13,354 nt of DNA, taken from the NCBI GenBank assembly GCA_030039775.1, contig JASHUX010000102.1, positions 1-13,354 of the forward strand, given 5' to 3'. Numbering within the stretch: position 1 is the first letter of the stretch; every line of letters starts with the position of its first letter. The notes beneath the pieces were generated by a model. The model was given only the letters and a program-made list of their open reading frames with translations, searched no databases and had not been told where the DNA came from. A program made the position numbers and the translations under genes. This document shows positions 6,111 through 12,539 of the stretch, one piece after another. This stretch comes from Alphaproteobacteria bacterium. GTDB taxonomy: Bacteria; Pseudomonadota; Alphaproteobacteria; ATCC43930; CGMCC-115725.

Positions 6111-6831
6111 ACTCGTCGTCGAGGGACTGAGCGCCGGCTACGGAGCGGTACGCGCGCTCGAGGACGTGACGCTGTCGCTCGAGCCTGGCGAAACAGTGGC
6201 GCTGCTTGGCACCAGCGGCAACGGCAAGAGCACGCTTATCAACGCCATCATGGGATTAGTGCGGCCGCGCGCCGGTGCCGTCTATCTTGAGGAAGACGGG
6301 CGCCGCACCGCGCTCGCCGGCAGCCGCACCGAGGCAATCGCCGATCTCGGCCTGGCGCTGGTGCCGGAGGGACGGCGTCTGTTCCCCAAGCTTACCGTCG
6401 AGGAAAACTTGCTGCTCGGCGCCTATCGCGGCGCGGCGCGCGCGTTGCGCGTCGACCGCATCGCCGAATGCTTCGACGCTTTTCCGGTGCTGAAGGACCG
6501 GCGCCGTCAGCTCGCCGGCAACATGAGCGGCGGCGAGCAGCAGATGCTGGCGCTGGCCCGCGCGCTGATGTCGGCGCCCCGCATTCTCCTCGTCGACGAG
6601 CCGTCGGTCGGCCTCGCGCCGATCCTGGTCGCGCGCATGATCGACACCATCGCGGCGGTGAAGGAGCGCTACCGGCTGTCGGTGCTGATGGCGGAGCAGA
6701 ATTTTCACCAGGCCGTACGCATCGCCGACCGGGGCTACGTGCTGGTCCACGGCCGCATCGAATTCGAAGGCCGCACCGCGAACGAGCTGCGCAATTCCGA
6801 GCTGGTGAGGACGTACTACCTCGGGACTTAA
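6091..6831 (+). CDS. livF: Branched-chain amino acid type ABC transporter, ATP-binding subunit LivF
   Basis: A 246-residue ATPase of the LivF branch. Walker A is GTSGNGKST (40-48), then LALVPEGRRLFPKLTVEENL typical of LivF, an intact ABC signature MSGGEQQMLALARAL from residue 145, Walker B ILLVDEP (D169, E170) and D-loop VGLAP. The usual switch histidine position reads EQN (LMAEQNFHQA), normal for LivF. The GTG start at 6091 is supported by a perfect Shine-Dalgarno. It overlaps livG by 20 nt and should power import with LivG, LivH and LivM. Its stop TAA (6829-6831) overlaps the stop of the convergent DUF3237 gene in the palindrome TTAA. No livK-type binding-protein gene follows. Confidence 0.94.
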   Translation: MPISAPRLVVEGLSAGYGAVRALEDVTLSLEPGETVALLGTSGNGKSTLINAIMGLVRPRAGAVYLEEDGRRTALAGSRTEAIADLGLALVPEGRRLFPKLTVEENLLLGAYRGAARALRVDRIAECFDAFPVLKDRRRQLAGNMSGGEQQMLALARALMSAPRILLVDEPSVGLAPILVARMIDTIAAVKERYRLSVLMAEQNFHQAVRIADRGYVLVHGRIEFEGRTANELRNSELVRTYYLGT

Positions 6832-7286
6832 AGCACCCGAAAGAAATTGATCTTCACGCCGTCGGGCCAGCGCTCGCCGGTGCAGACGAAAATGCTTTTG
6901 TTCAGCCAATCGTGCTTCGGCGACGCGCCGGCGAAGGTCGGGCTGCCGCGGAAATAAACCAACGCCGGATCGACTTTCTCGTTCGCCAAGAGCCGCGCGT
7001 TGACCTCCGGCGGCGCGTGGCGCAGGGCGCGGTTGATCACCGCGATATTGGCACCGTCGGCGCGGATGACATATTGCGCCGTGAGCTCGGCCACGCCGTC
7101 GGGCCTGATGATTTGCCAGTCGGCGCCGCCGGGCAGCACCTCGCCCTTGAAGTTCGGCCCTTCGACCGCGCCGCCGGTGATCGGGATCATGCGTCGGCGG
7201 CCGCGCGGCGTCTCGCCCATCTCGATCGCCAGCGCGATCGCCACCCGCGCTTCGAACACGAACTCCAGCCGCGGCGCTTCTGTCAT
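6828..7286 (-). CDS. DUF3237 domain-containing protein
   Basis: A 152-residue protein that matches DUF3237 end to end: LEFVFEARVAIA at the start, MGETPRGRRRMIPITGGAVEGP, GEVLPGGADWQIIRPDGVAEL, YVIRADGANIAVINRALRH, YFRGSPTFAGAS and a C-terminal HDWLNKSIFVCTGERWPDGVKI. Members are small beta-barrel-like cytosolic proteins of unknown biochemical role, often near catabolic genes. ATG 7286-7284 is supported by GGGGGAGG about six bases upstream. It is divergent from the aldo/keto reductase gene and convergent with livF; the last four bases are shared with livF. A short palindrome at 7298-7310 covers part of its ribosome binding site. Confidence 0.92.
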   Translation of the reverse strand: MTEAPRLEFVFEARVAIALAIEMGETPRGRRRMIPITGGAVEGPNFKGEVLPGGADWQIIRPDGVAELTAQYVIRADGANIAVINRALRHAPPEVNARLLANEKVDPALVYFRGSPTFAGASPKHDWLNKSIFVCTGERWPDGVKINFFRVL

Positions 7287-7297
7287 CGCGATCCTCC

Positions 7298-7310
7298 CCC
7301 TATCATAGGG
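7298..7310. promoter_or_regulatory. Short palindrome in the DUF3237/aldo-keto reductase divergent gap
   Basis: CCCTA (7298-7302) and TAGGG (7306-7310) flank TCA, a perfect 5-bp inverted repeat in a gap of about 50-70 bp. It overlaps the DUF3237 Shine-Dalgarno on the minus strand and contains TATCAT, a -10-like hexamer for the rightward gene; TTCTGT 17 bp upstream would be a poor -35. It could be an operator or a chance palindrome. Confidence 0.3.
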
Positions 7311-7353
7311 ACGCACTGTAGACGGAAAGGCGCGGGACCTGAAATTCATCGCA

Positions 7354-8166
7354 GTGAAGGGCGCGCGCGTGCCGGCCTTGGGCTTCGGCACCTGGCCTTT
7401 GAGCGGGGCCGACGGCACGCGGGCGGTGCGCGAGGCGATCGAGCTCGGCTACCGCCACATCGATACCGCGCAGCTCTATGGCAACGAAGCCGACGTCGGC
7501 AAAGGCATCGCGCAATCGGGCGTGGCGCGCGGCGAGCTGTGGATCACGACCAAACTCTCGCGCGACCATCTCGGCGCGAAGGAGGTCGCGCGCAGCACCG
7601 ACGAGAGCCTAAAGAAGCTCGGCCTCGACCATCTCGACCTGTTGCTGATCCACTGGCCGAGCCGCACCGTCCCGGTCGCGGAAACGTTGAGTGCAATGAC
7701 TAAGCTCCGCGACGCCGGCAAGACGCGCTTCATCGGCGTCAGCAATTTCACCACCAAGCTGCTCGATGAAGCGACGAAACATGCCGACATCATTTGCGAC
7801 CAGGTCGAATATCACCCGTTCCTATCGCAGCGGGCGGTGCTGAGCGCGGTGAAGACGCACGGGTTATTCCTGACCGCCTACTCGCCGGTGGCGCGCGGCC
7901 AAGTGCCGAACGACAAGCGGCTGCAGGCGATCGGAAAGAAATACGGCAAGAGCGCGGCGCAAGTGGCGCTGCGCTGGCTGATCGAGCAGGACAACGTCGC
8001 GGCGATCCCCAAGGCCGGCAGCCGCGCGCACATGCAGGCCAATTTCGAGATTTTCGATTTCGCGCTCGCGCCGGAGGATCGCGCCGCCATCGACGGGCTC
8101 GGCAGCAGCAGCGGCCGAATCGTCGATATCGCCGGCTGGTCGCCGGATTGGGATCGGCCGAACTAG
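7354..8166 (+). CDS. Aldo/keto reductase (DkgB-like, 2,5-diketo-D-gluconate reductase type)
   Basis: A 270-residue NADPH-dependent (alpha/beta)8-barrel oxidoreductase. Counting from GTG 7354, the catalytic tetrad is D37 (YRHIDTA), Y42 (QLYGNE), K67 (ITTKL) and H100 (LLIHWP). FIGVSNFTTKLLDEA, DQVEYHPFL, a TAYSPVARG turn and the cofactor segment AIPKAGSRAHMQAN also fit. The overall shape, including the ending around WSPDWD, resembles E. coli DkgB, which reduces 2,5-diketogluconate and methylglyoxal; the natural substrate here is unknown. The start is doubtful: GTG 7354 has no Shine-Dalgarno, while CTG 7339 would give LKFIAV before KGARVPALGFGTW, matching the usual N-terminal strand, with GGAAAGG upstream. 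It ends 8 bp before the stop of the convergent DUF3300 gene. Confidence 0.94.
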   Translation: MKGARVPALGFGTWPLSGADGTRAVREAIELGYRHIDTAQLYGNEADVGKGIAQSGVARGELWITTKLSRDHLGAKEVARSTDESLKKLGLDHLDLLLIHWPSRTVPVAETLSAMTKLRDAGKTRFIGVSNFTTKLLDEATKHADIICDQVEYHPFLSQRAVLSAVKTHGLFLTAYSPVARGQVPNDKRLQAIGKKYGKSAAQVALRWLIEQDNVAAIPKAGSRAHMQANFEIFDFALAPEDRAAIDGLGSSSGRIVDIAGWSPDWDRPN

Positions 8167-8174
8167 CTCATCGG

Positions 8175-9179
8175 TCAGCGCGCATGGTGAGCGTGGCGGC
8201 CGCTGTTGGCGACGCGCAACTTGATGCGATGCGGCGCGTGCGCGCGGACAACGTTGGTCTTGCGATGCTCATGGTTTGCGGCGTGGCGCGCGTCATGCGC
8301 GGGACGCCGCGCCGCGGCTTTCTCGACCTGCGAATGTTTCGCCGGCGACGCCGGCGCGATTTCCTGCTGCGTGATGTGGAAATATCCGGTCGGGTGCGCC
8401 TCGTGATGCCAGACCGCCGCGGCGACATGCGGACCATAGCGGTTGATGCGATTATAGGCGGCGACGTCGACCGCGACTGTGCCGTTCGCCCAATCCGGCG
8501 TCGCCCAGCCCCATAGCGGCGGCACCACGCCGTAGCCGACGCTGAATCCGATGCCGGTTTCCATGTCGGCGCCGCCGACGCGGAATCCCTCCGGCGGCTC
8601 GATGAACATTGGTGGATTGTCGGGATAGGGCCAGGCGCCGAACACGAGCGCCGGATTATAGGTCGGGATATAGACCACGGCGGGATCGGCGGGGGCGATG
8701 GCCAGCGCGGCACCGGCCGCCGTCACCGTCAGGCGCGGCGAGGATGTGAGCATACCGTTCGCGACGGCGCGGTGGCGCAGCGTCTGGATCGCGGCCGCGA
8801 CCGCCGCCGGCGCGGCGACAAAGGCCCGCCCGAGCCGGTCCATCCAGACCGGTCGCGCTGCCATCATGGCGATCACGGCGGGAAACGGCGCCAGCGCCTT
8901 GACGCTGGGATCCCAGGGCCGCGGCTCCAGCGCCGCCACCAGCGCGTCGCCCTTGAGCTTCGCGTTATGCGCCTCGTCGAGCCATTGCGCCGCCTCGGCG
9001 ATTTCGGCCGGATAGGTCGCCGCCATCAATAGCGGCGTCAGCAACGCGTCGGGGTAGAGCGCCACCGGCGCCGCGGCGGTCTCGATCTGCGCCGCAGACG
9101 GCGGCGCGGCGGTGTCCGCCGATACCGGCGACGCCATCGCGACCGTCATCAGCGCGGCCAGCGCCGCGAACCGTGTCAT
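8175..9179 (-). CDS. DUF3300 domain-containing exported protein with His-rich basic tail
   Basis: A 334-residue protein. Residues 1-21 form a signal peptide (MTRFAALAALMTVAMA, cleavage likely after VSA), so it is probably periplasmic. The body matches DUF3300: APVALYPDALLTPLLMAATYP, AAQWLDEAHNAKLKGDAL, RPWDPSVKALAPFPAVIAMM, and ADPAVVYIPTYNPALVFGAWPYP. The last 50 or so residues are low-complexity, rich in His, Arg and Ala, with many HxxH and HAxH pairs; possibly metal- or polyanion-binding, but no function is known for this family. ATG 9179-9177 is chosen because it begins the signal peptide; no clear Shine-Dalgarno is seen. The gene at 9191-9535 ends 11 bp upstream on the same strand, so they are likely co-transcribed. 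Confidence 0.9.
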   Translation of the reverse strand: MTRFAALAALMTVAMASPVSADTAAPPSAAQIETAAAPVALYPDALLTPLLMAATYPAEIAEAAQWLDEAHNAKLKGDALVAALEPRPWDPSVKALAPFPAVIAMMAARPVWMDRLGRAFVAAPAAVAAAIQTLRHRAVANGMLTSSPRLTVTAAGAALAIAPADPAVVYIPTYNPALVFGAWPYPDNPPMFIEPPEGFRVGGADMETGIGFSVGYGVVPPLWGWATPDWANGTVAVDVAAYNRINRYGPHVAAAVWHHEAHPTGYFHITQQEIAPASPAKHSQVEKAAARRPAHDARHAANHEHRKTNVVRAHAPHRIKLRVANSGRHAHHAR

Positions 9180-9190
9180 GACCGAGATTG

Positions 9191-9535
9191 TCAATGATTC
9201 GCCCGATGAAGCAACGAGCCGGTGAGTCCCGTGTCGTAGGCAAGGCCGGTCTCCGTCAACAGTGCCTCGAGCGGAAACGCGGAGCGGATCAGACCCTTGC
9301 GCTCGAGCGCCACCCACACCGCCGGATTGGACAGTCCGGTGGCGTCGCGGGCCGCCACGGCGGCGTCGCCGAGATGAAAATGATCGCCATGCGGGTGCGG
9401 CATGTTGGAGACGCGAACCGTCCCCGGCTCATCGCCGGGCCGACCGTGCTCCGGCAACTGCGCCAGCGCCTGCAACAAAGTCAGCGTCCTTAATTGCAGG
9501 GGATTGAGATTGAGCGGGTTCCTCTTCGGCGGCAT
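9191..9535 (-). CDS. Small conserved-looking hypothetical protein with an HxHxDH motif, possibly winged-helix-like
   Basis: I do not recognise a named family for this 114-residue protein. It opens with a Lys/Asn-rich stretch and NPLQLRTLTLLQALAQLPEH, an amphipathic helix. The middle holds SNMPHPHGDHFHLGD, in which HPHGDH has the spacing of the HxHxDH zinc motif of metallo-beta-lactamases, but the rest of that fold is absent. The C-terminal part SNPAVWVALERKGLIRSAFP followed by ALLTETGLAYD reads like a helix plus wing of a winged-helix domain. I dimly recall similar alphaproteobacterial hypotheticals. The ATG at 9535 has AAGGGCGG upstream. It lies 51 bp after an XRE gene and 11 bp before the DUF3300 gene. 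Any metal or DNA binding is inference. Confidence 0.75.
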   Translation of the reverse strand: MPPKRNPLNLNPLQLRTLTLLQALAQLPEHGRPGDEPGTVRVSNMPHPHGDHFHLGDAAVAARDATGLSNPAVWVALERKGLIRSAFPLEALLTETGLAYDTGLTGSLLHRANH

Positions 9536-9586
9536 GCTGGCCGCCCTTGTACACCGCCGCGACCCGGCGGCGCCATAGCGGGGCCG

Positions 9587-10027
9587 TTAATGCGGTTGTT
9601 CCGAGGTCTCGGCCTCGCGATGCCCGAGCTTGGAAATCAGCCGCAAAATATCGGCTTGGATCTGCTTGTCCTTGATGCCGTAGAAGCCGCGGATCAGCGA
9701 CATGACCTCGCGCCGATCGAAGGTCTCGCTGACCTCGCCCTCGGCGCCCGATTGGAAATCGTGGGCCAGGTTGGCGGCGACCAGCCCATCGGGATAGCCC
9801 TCGAAGAAAAAGCCGGGCGATACCGCCAGCGCCTGCGCCACATCGTAAAGGCGGCTCGCCGAGATGCGGATGTCGCCGGATTCGTATTTCTGCACGGCCT
9901 GGAACGACACACCGATCTTGCTCGCGAGTGCGCCCTGACTGAGGCCGAGTTGAATGCGGCGCAGCCTCATCCGGCCGCCGACATACACATCGATCGGGTG
10001 CGGAGTATCGTCTTCGCGCTTTACCAT
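9587..10027 (-). CDS. XRE-family helix-turn-helix transcriptional regulator
   Basis: A 146-residue regulator. Residues 1-20 (MVKREDDTPHPIDVYVGGRM) and the HTH at about 21-72 (RLRRIQLGLSQGALASKIGV, then SFQAVQKYESGDIRISASRL) match the widespread alphaproteobacterial cro/CI-type family with the PIDxxVGxRxRxRR start. After the SPGFFFEG hinge there is a C-terminal helical part, which in relatives carries a terminal segment seen here as IQADILRLISKL. I chose ATG 10027 because it fits the family N-terminus; ATG 10099 is in frame but would add 24 residues of unlike composition. Targets are unknown; the downstream 114-residue and DUF3300 genes are candidates. It is divergent from the TIGR01244 gene across a 239-bp gap. 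Confidence 0.92.
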   Translation of the reverse strand: MVKREDDTPHPIDVYVGGRMRLRRIQLGLSQGALASKIGVSFQAVQKYESGDIRISASRLYDVAQALAVSPGFFFEGYPDGLVAANLAHDFQSGAEGEVSETFDRREVMSLIRGFYGIKDKQIQADILRLISKLGHREAETSEQPH

Positions 10028-10125
10028 GGCCACGGCTCGAATCCTCGCCGAAATTGGCGCCGCCCGGACGTTAGCGAGCGACCTATCGGTGTCAACCATT
10101 CGCAGTGGCGGTAAGCTCCCGAAAT

Positions 10126-10153
10126 AACGCGCGCGGCCGCGTTTTTCTTTTTT
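10126..10153 (+). terminator. Isolated terminator-like hairpin with T-tract in the XRE/TIGR01244 divergent gap
   Basis: On the plus strand AACGCG (10126-10131) pairs with CGCGTT (10138-10143) around a 6-base loop, followed by a T-rich run (five T's from 10142, C, six T's to 10153). This has the form of a Rho-independent terminator, the only one I see in the window. No rightward gene ends just before it, so it may end an antisense or small RNA, or the T-tract may be an AT-rich promoter element. The remaining 239-bp gap (10028-10266) shows nothing else convincing. Confidence 0.45.
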
Positions 10154-10266
10154 ATGTCAAGCGGCGGGAACGATCGGCGCCCGGGATTGTTACGGGCGGC
10201 TGCGCTGGCGGCGGCACCGCGCCGGTGCTAGAACCGCCATTCCGCGCCTGAATCCAGGAGATTGCC

Positions 10267-10704
10267 ATGCAAGGACCGGTTCGCGTAAACGATCAGCTCA
10301 GCGTGGCGGGCCAGATCGCGCCGGGCGAGGTCGCCGGGCTGCGCGCCCAAGGTTTCCAAACGGTCATCAACAACCGGCCCGATAATGAAGAGCCCGGGCA
10401 ACCGGCGGCCGCCGATGTTAAGGCCGAAGTCGAACGCCAGGGCATGCATTACCTCGATCAGCCGGTGACGACATCGAGCATTTCGAAGGCCGACGTCACC
10501 GCCTTTCACAACGCCATGACGCGCGCGTCGAAGCCGGTGCTGGCGCACTGCCGCAGCGGCACGCGCTGTTATCTGTTGTGGGGTCTGTCGCAGGTGATGT
10601 TCGACAGCGCCAGCCCGCTCGCGATCGTCGCGGAGGCCGCGCGCAAGGGCTACGACCTTCGTGTCCTTCCCGCCATGGCGGAAAAACTGCAGAACGAGAA
10701 CTAA
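10267..10704 (+). CDS. TIGR01244 family phosphatase/sulfur transferase (DUF442, Blh-like)
   Basis: A 145-residue stand-alone domain. It begins [21 protein letters not shown], then [17 protein letters not shown], and has the active-site P-loop AHCRSGTR (C95, R100), the Cys-x5-Arg of protein-tyrosine-phosphatase-like folds. These are the landmarks of TIGR01244/DUF442 proteins, which occur alone or fused to metallo-beta-lactamase or oxidoreductase domains and are linked to sulfide handling or phosphate hydrolysis; which chemistry applies here cannot be told. The start ATG 10267 is fixed by AGGAG six bases upstream (10256-10260). The gene is convergent with rpmB and the two share four bases at their stop codons (CTAA, 10701-10704). 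Confidence 0.92.
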   Translation: MQGPVRVNDQLSVAGQIAPGEVAGLRAQGFQTVINNRPDNEEPGQPAAADVKAEVERQGMHYLDQPVTTSSISKADVTAFHNAMTRASKPVLAHCRSGTRCYLLWGLSQVMFDSASPLAIVAEAARKGYDLRVLPAMAEKLQNEN

Positions 10705-10994
10705 GCCGCGGCCTTTTTTCGCGCGGCGAGAATGCGGCGCTTCAAGCGCTTCGCCTCGGCGGTGAGATGGCGATCGGGCATGTCCGAGAGATAGGCGTCG
10801 ATGCCGCCGTTGTGCTCGATGGTGCGGATGGCATTGGCCGATAACCGCAGCCGCACCGGGCCGCGCAGCGCGTCGGACAACAGCGAAATGGTCTGGAGGT
10901 TGGGCAGGAACCGCCGCTTGGTCTTGTTGTTGGCGTGGCTGACCGAATGACCGATCAAAGCGCCCTTGCCCGTGATGCTGCACCGTCTCGACAT
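10701..10994 (-). CDS. rpmB: 50S ribosomal protein L28
   Basis: A 97-residue basic protein starting [20 protein letters not shown], continuing [13 protein letters not shown] and [20 protein letters not shown], all diagnostic of L28 of the large ribosomal subunit. A lysine/alanine-rich C-terminal tail is typical of alphaproteobacteria. One deviation: the usual LGR-x-VRLR reads LRGPVRLR here, an apparent swap of Gly and Arg. AAGGA precedes the ATG (10994-10992) by about eight bases, and a well-formed promoter is found at 11022-11050. It is monocistronic, facing the TIGR01244 gene with a 4-bp stop overlap. Confidence 0.97.
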   Translation of the reverse strand: MSRRCSITGKGALIGHSVSHANNKTKRRFLPNLQTISLLSDALRGPVRLRLSANAIRTIEHNGGIDAYLSDMPDRHLTAEAKRLKRRILAARKKAAA

Positions 10995-11021
10995 AACACC
11001 GATCCTTCGTGGGAAGGCGGG

Positions 11022-11050
11022 TTTCTAGGGCAGCGGCCCCGCCTCGTCAA
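11022..11050 (-). promoter_or_regulatory. Sigma70-type promoter of rpmB
   Basis: On the minus strand TTGACG (11050-11045) and TAGAAA (11027-11022) are separated by exactly 17 bp, close to the housekeeping consensus. Transcription would start near 11015, giving a leader of about 20 nt that includes the AAGGA before the rpmB ATG. Position upstream of a highly expressed ribosomal gene supports the call. Confidence 0.7.
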
Positions 11051-11099
11051 GGGATCGCGCCGGTTTGAATTAACCCGCGCCGACCGGCATGATGCCGCG

Positions 11100-11465
11100 A
11101 TGATACGGATGTTAACCATCGCCGCCCTGTCGGCGCTTAGCCTCGGTGTTACGGCGTGCGGACAGCTGAACGAGCGACTCGACGAGATACGGCCCACCGA
11201 AATCCGCAACACCGGCTATAGCGACCGCTGCGCCGACTATATGCGCCTGTCCTATCCCGGCGCGACGATCGACGTAACGATCCAGCATGTCGACGTCGCC
11301 AACACCGAAAACGGCGGGCTCGGGCTCTTGATCGTCGATGTCCAGGGCGTGCGTCCCGATATTGCGGCGACGGGTGGTTTCCTGGCCCACGACGTCGCGG
11401 CGCGCTGCCGCTTTCAGAACGGCATCCTAACCGAGTTCCGCTGGACCAAGGGCCCGGGGCGCTAG
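11100..11465 (+). CDS. Small predicted lipoprotein, function unknown
   Basis: A 121-residue protein starting MIRMLTIAALSALSLGVTAC. Residues 1-19 are a signal peptide and VTAC is a lipobox with the lipidated cysteine at C20, so it should be membrane-anchored in the cell envelope. The mature part has two further cysteines (in SDRCADYM and AARCRFQN) that could pair, and a beta-rich pattern (ATIDVTIQHVDVAN, GLLIVDVQGVRPD). I do not recognise the family. Start: ATG 11100 is preferred, with ATG 11109 as an alternative; neither has a clear Shine-Dalgarno, and the frame is open further upstream but that would spoil the signal peptide. It shares its last four bases (CTAG) with convergent meaB. Confidence 0.8.
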   Translation: MIRMLTIAALSALSLGVTACGQLNERLDEIRPTEIRNTGYSDRCADYMRLSYPGATIDVTIQHVDVANTENGGLGLLIVDVQGVRPDIAATGGFLAHDVAARCRFQNGILTEFRWTKGPGR

Positions 11466-12448
11466 CGCCGGGTGAACGCTTCCAGCGCCTGCTGCGCGGC
11501 GGCCGACGGCGTGACCTTACCGGCGGCGACTTTCGCCTCGAGCGCCTTGAGCGCGCGCGCCGCGGCCTCGTCGTCGCGGAACAGCTCGATCAGCCCGTCG
11601 CCGATCTCACGCCACAGCGCCGCCTGCGCTTGACGGGCGCGCCGTGCCGCGAAGGCACCGCTCGATCGCGCCGCGTCGAGCCGCCGCGTCGCCGTCTGCC
11701 ACACCCTATCGAGGCCCCGTTCCTCAAGAGCCGACACGCTCAACGCCTCGACCGCGTCGCCGTCGGCCGGCACCAACAAGCGCAGCGCGTGGCGATAATC
11801 CGCGACCGCACGCTTTGCCGCCGCCGCCAGGTCGCCATCGTCCTTGTTGACGACGATGAGATCCGCCAGCTCGACGATGCCTTTTTTTATGCCCTGCAGT
11901 TCGTCGCCGCCGCCCGGCGCAATGAGCAGCAGAAAAAAATCCACCATGTCGGCAACCGAGGTTTCCGATTGGCCGACGCCCACCGTCTCGACGATGACGA
12001 TGTCGAATCCGGCAGCCTCCGCGACAATCATCGCCTCGCGCGTACGACGCGCGACGCCGCCCAGGCTCTTGCCGGCGGGCGACGGACGGATGAAGGCGGC
12101 CTCGGCCTGCGACAACCGCGGCATGCGCGTCTTGTCGCCGAGGATCGAGCCGCCGGCACGCTTCGACGACGGATCCACCGCCAGCACGGCGACGCGATGG
12201 CCCGCGCCGATCAGCATCAGCCCGAACGCCTCGATGAAGGTGGACTTGCCCACGCCGGGTGCGCCGGAGATCCCGACCCGGGTAGCGTTGCCGGCGCGCG
12301 GCAGCAGCCGCGCCAGCAATCGTTCCGCGTCGTCGCGATGATCGGCGCGTGTCGATTCGACGAGCGTGATGGCGCGCGCCAGCGCCGCCCGTTCGCCGCG
12401 CAAAACGGCATCGGCCAAGTTCGAGATATCGGGACGTCGCGACGGCAT
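11462..12448 (-). CDS. meaB: Methylmalonyl-CoA mutase-associated GTPase MeaB (ArgK family)
   Basis: A 328-residue SIMIBI-class GTPase. Walker A is GAPGVGKST (62-70), followed by AVDPSSKRAGGSILGDKTRM (90-109), SLGGVARRT, the switch segment ETVGVGQSE (154-162), and the guanine-specificity motif NKDD (201-204). The C-terminal helical part is the dimerisation region of the family. MeaB loads and protects the adenosylcobalamin-dependent methylmalonyl-CoA mutase used in propionyl-CoA metabolism; no mutase gene is in this window. No Shine-Dalgarno is evident before ATG 12448. Two seven-base homopolymer runs (T7 at 11882-11888, A7 at 11933-11939, plus strand) fall in its central coding part but the frame is intact. 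It lies downstream of the AsmA-family gene with a 91-bp gap holding a repeat. Confidence 0.96.
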   Translation of the reverse strand: MPSRRPDISNLADAVLRGERAALARAITLVESTRADHRDDAERLLARLLPRAGNATRVGISGAPGVGKSTFIEAFGLMLIGAGHRVAVLAVDPSSKRAGGSILGDKTRMPRLSQAEAAFIRPSPAGKSLGGVARRTREAMIVAEAAGFDIVIVETVGVGQSETSVADMVDFFLLLIAPGGGDELQGIKKGIVELADLIVVNKDDGDLAAAAKRAVADYRHALRLLVPADGDAVEALSVSALEERGLDRVWQTATRRLDAARSSGAFAARRARQAQAALWREIGDGLIELFRDDEAAARALKALEAKVAAGKVTPSAAAQQALEAFTRR

Positions 12449-12469
12449 GACGGCGATTACATCTTATTT

Positions 12470-12520
12470 CGTCATTCCCGCTAAAGCGGGCGTGCCGCCT
12501 GCTTTCGCAGGGACAACGGT
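12470..12520. repeat. REPIN-like inverted-pair palindromic repeat, copy 3 (short form)
   Basis: Left hairpin CCCGC-TAAA-GCGGG (12477-12490) and right hairpin CCTGC-TTTC-GCAGG (12498-12511) lie only 7 bp apart, flanked by TCGTCATT and GGGACAACGG. It is the same two-arm design as the copies at 2763 and 4377, in copy-2 order, but the central part has been lost. It fills the gap between the AsmA-family gene and meaB. Confidence 0.82.
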
Positions 12521-12539
12521 ACGGGAGATGTCACTGCAT

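Noticed and set aside
6468..7703. 411-codon plus-strand frame across livF, DUF3237 and the aldo/keto reductase start
   Set aside because: It crosses three genes supported by protein families on both strands and has no coherent domain; a shadow frame.
9192..9197. TTGACA-like hexamer on the minus strand just before the DUF3300 gene
   Set aside because: It is only about 12 bases before the ATG, too close to act as a -35 for that gene.
9191..9535. HxHxDH motif read as a metallo-beta-lactamase
   Set aside because: The protein is 114 residues and lacks the other metal ligands and alpha-beta/beta-alpha fold; kept only as an unexplained motif.
9554..9570. CCGCCG/CGGCGG stem between the XRE gene and the 114-residue gene
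   Set aside because: No T-tract follows on either strand, and such GC stems arise often by chance here; not called as a terminator.
10154..10231. 25-codon plus-strand ORF after the T-tract at 10153
   Set aside because: No Shine-Dalgarno, Arg/Ala-only composition, and it ends just before the real AGGAG-led gene; chance ORF.
11630..12484. 284-codon plus-strand frame opposite meaB
   Set aside because: Antisense to a complete MeaB with all GTPase motifs; the product is low-complexity Arg/Asp/His-rich.
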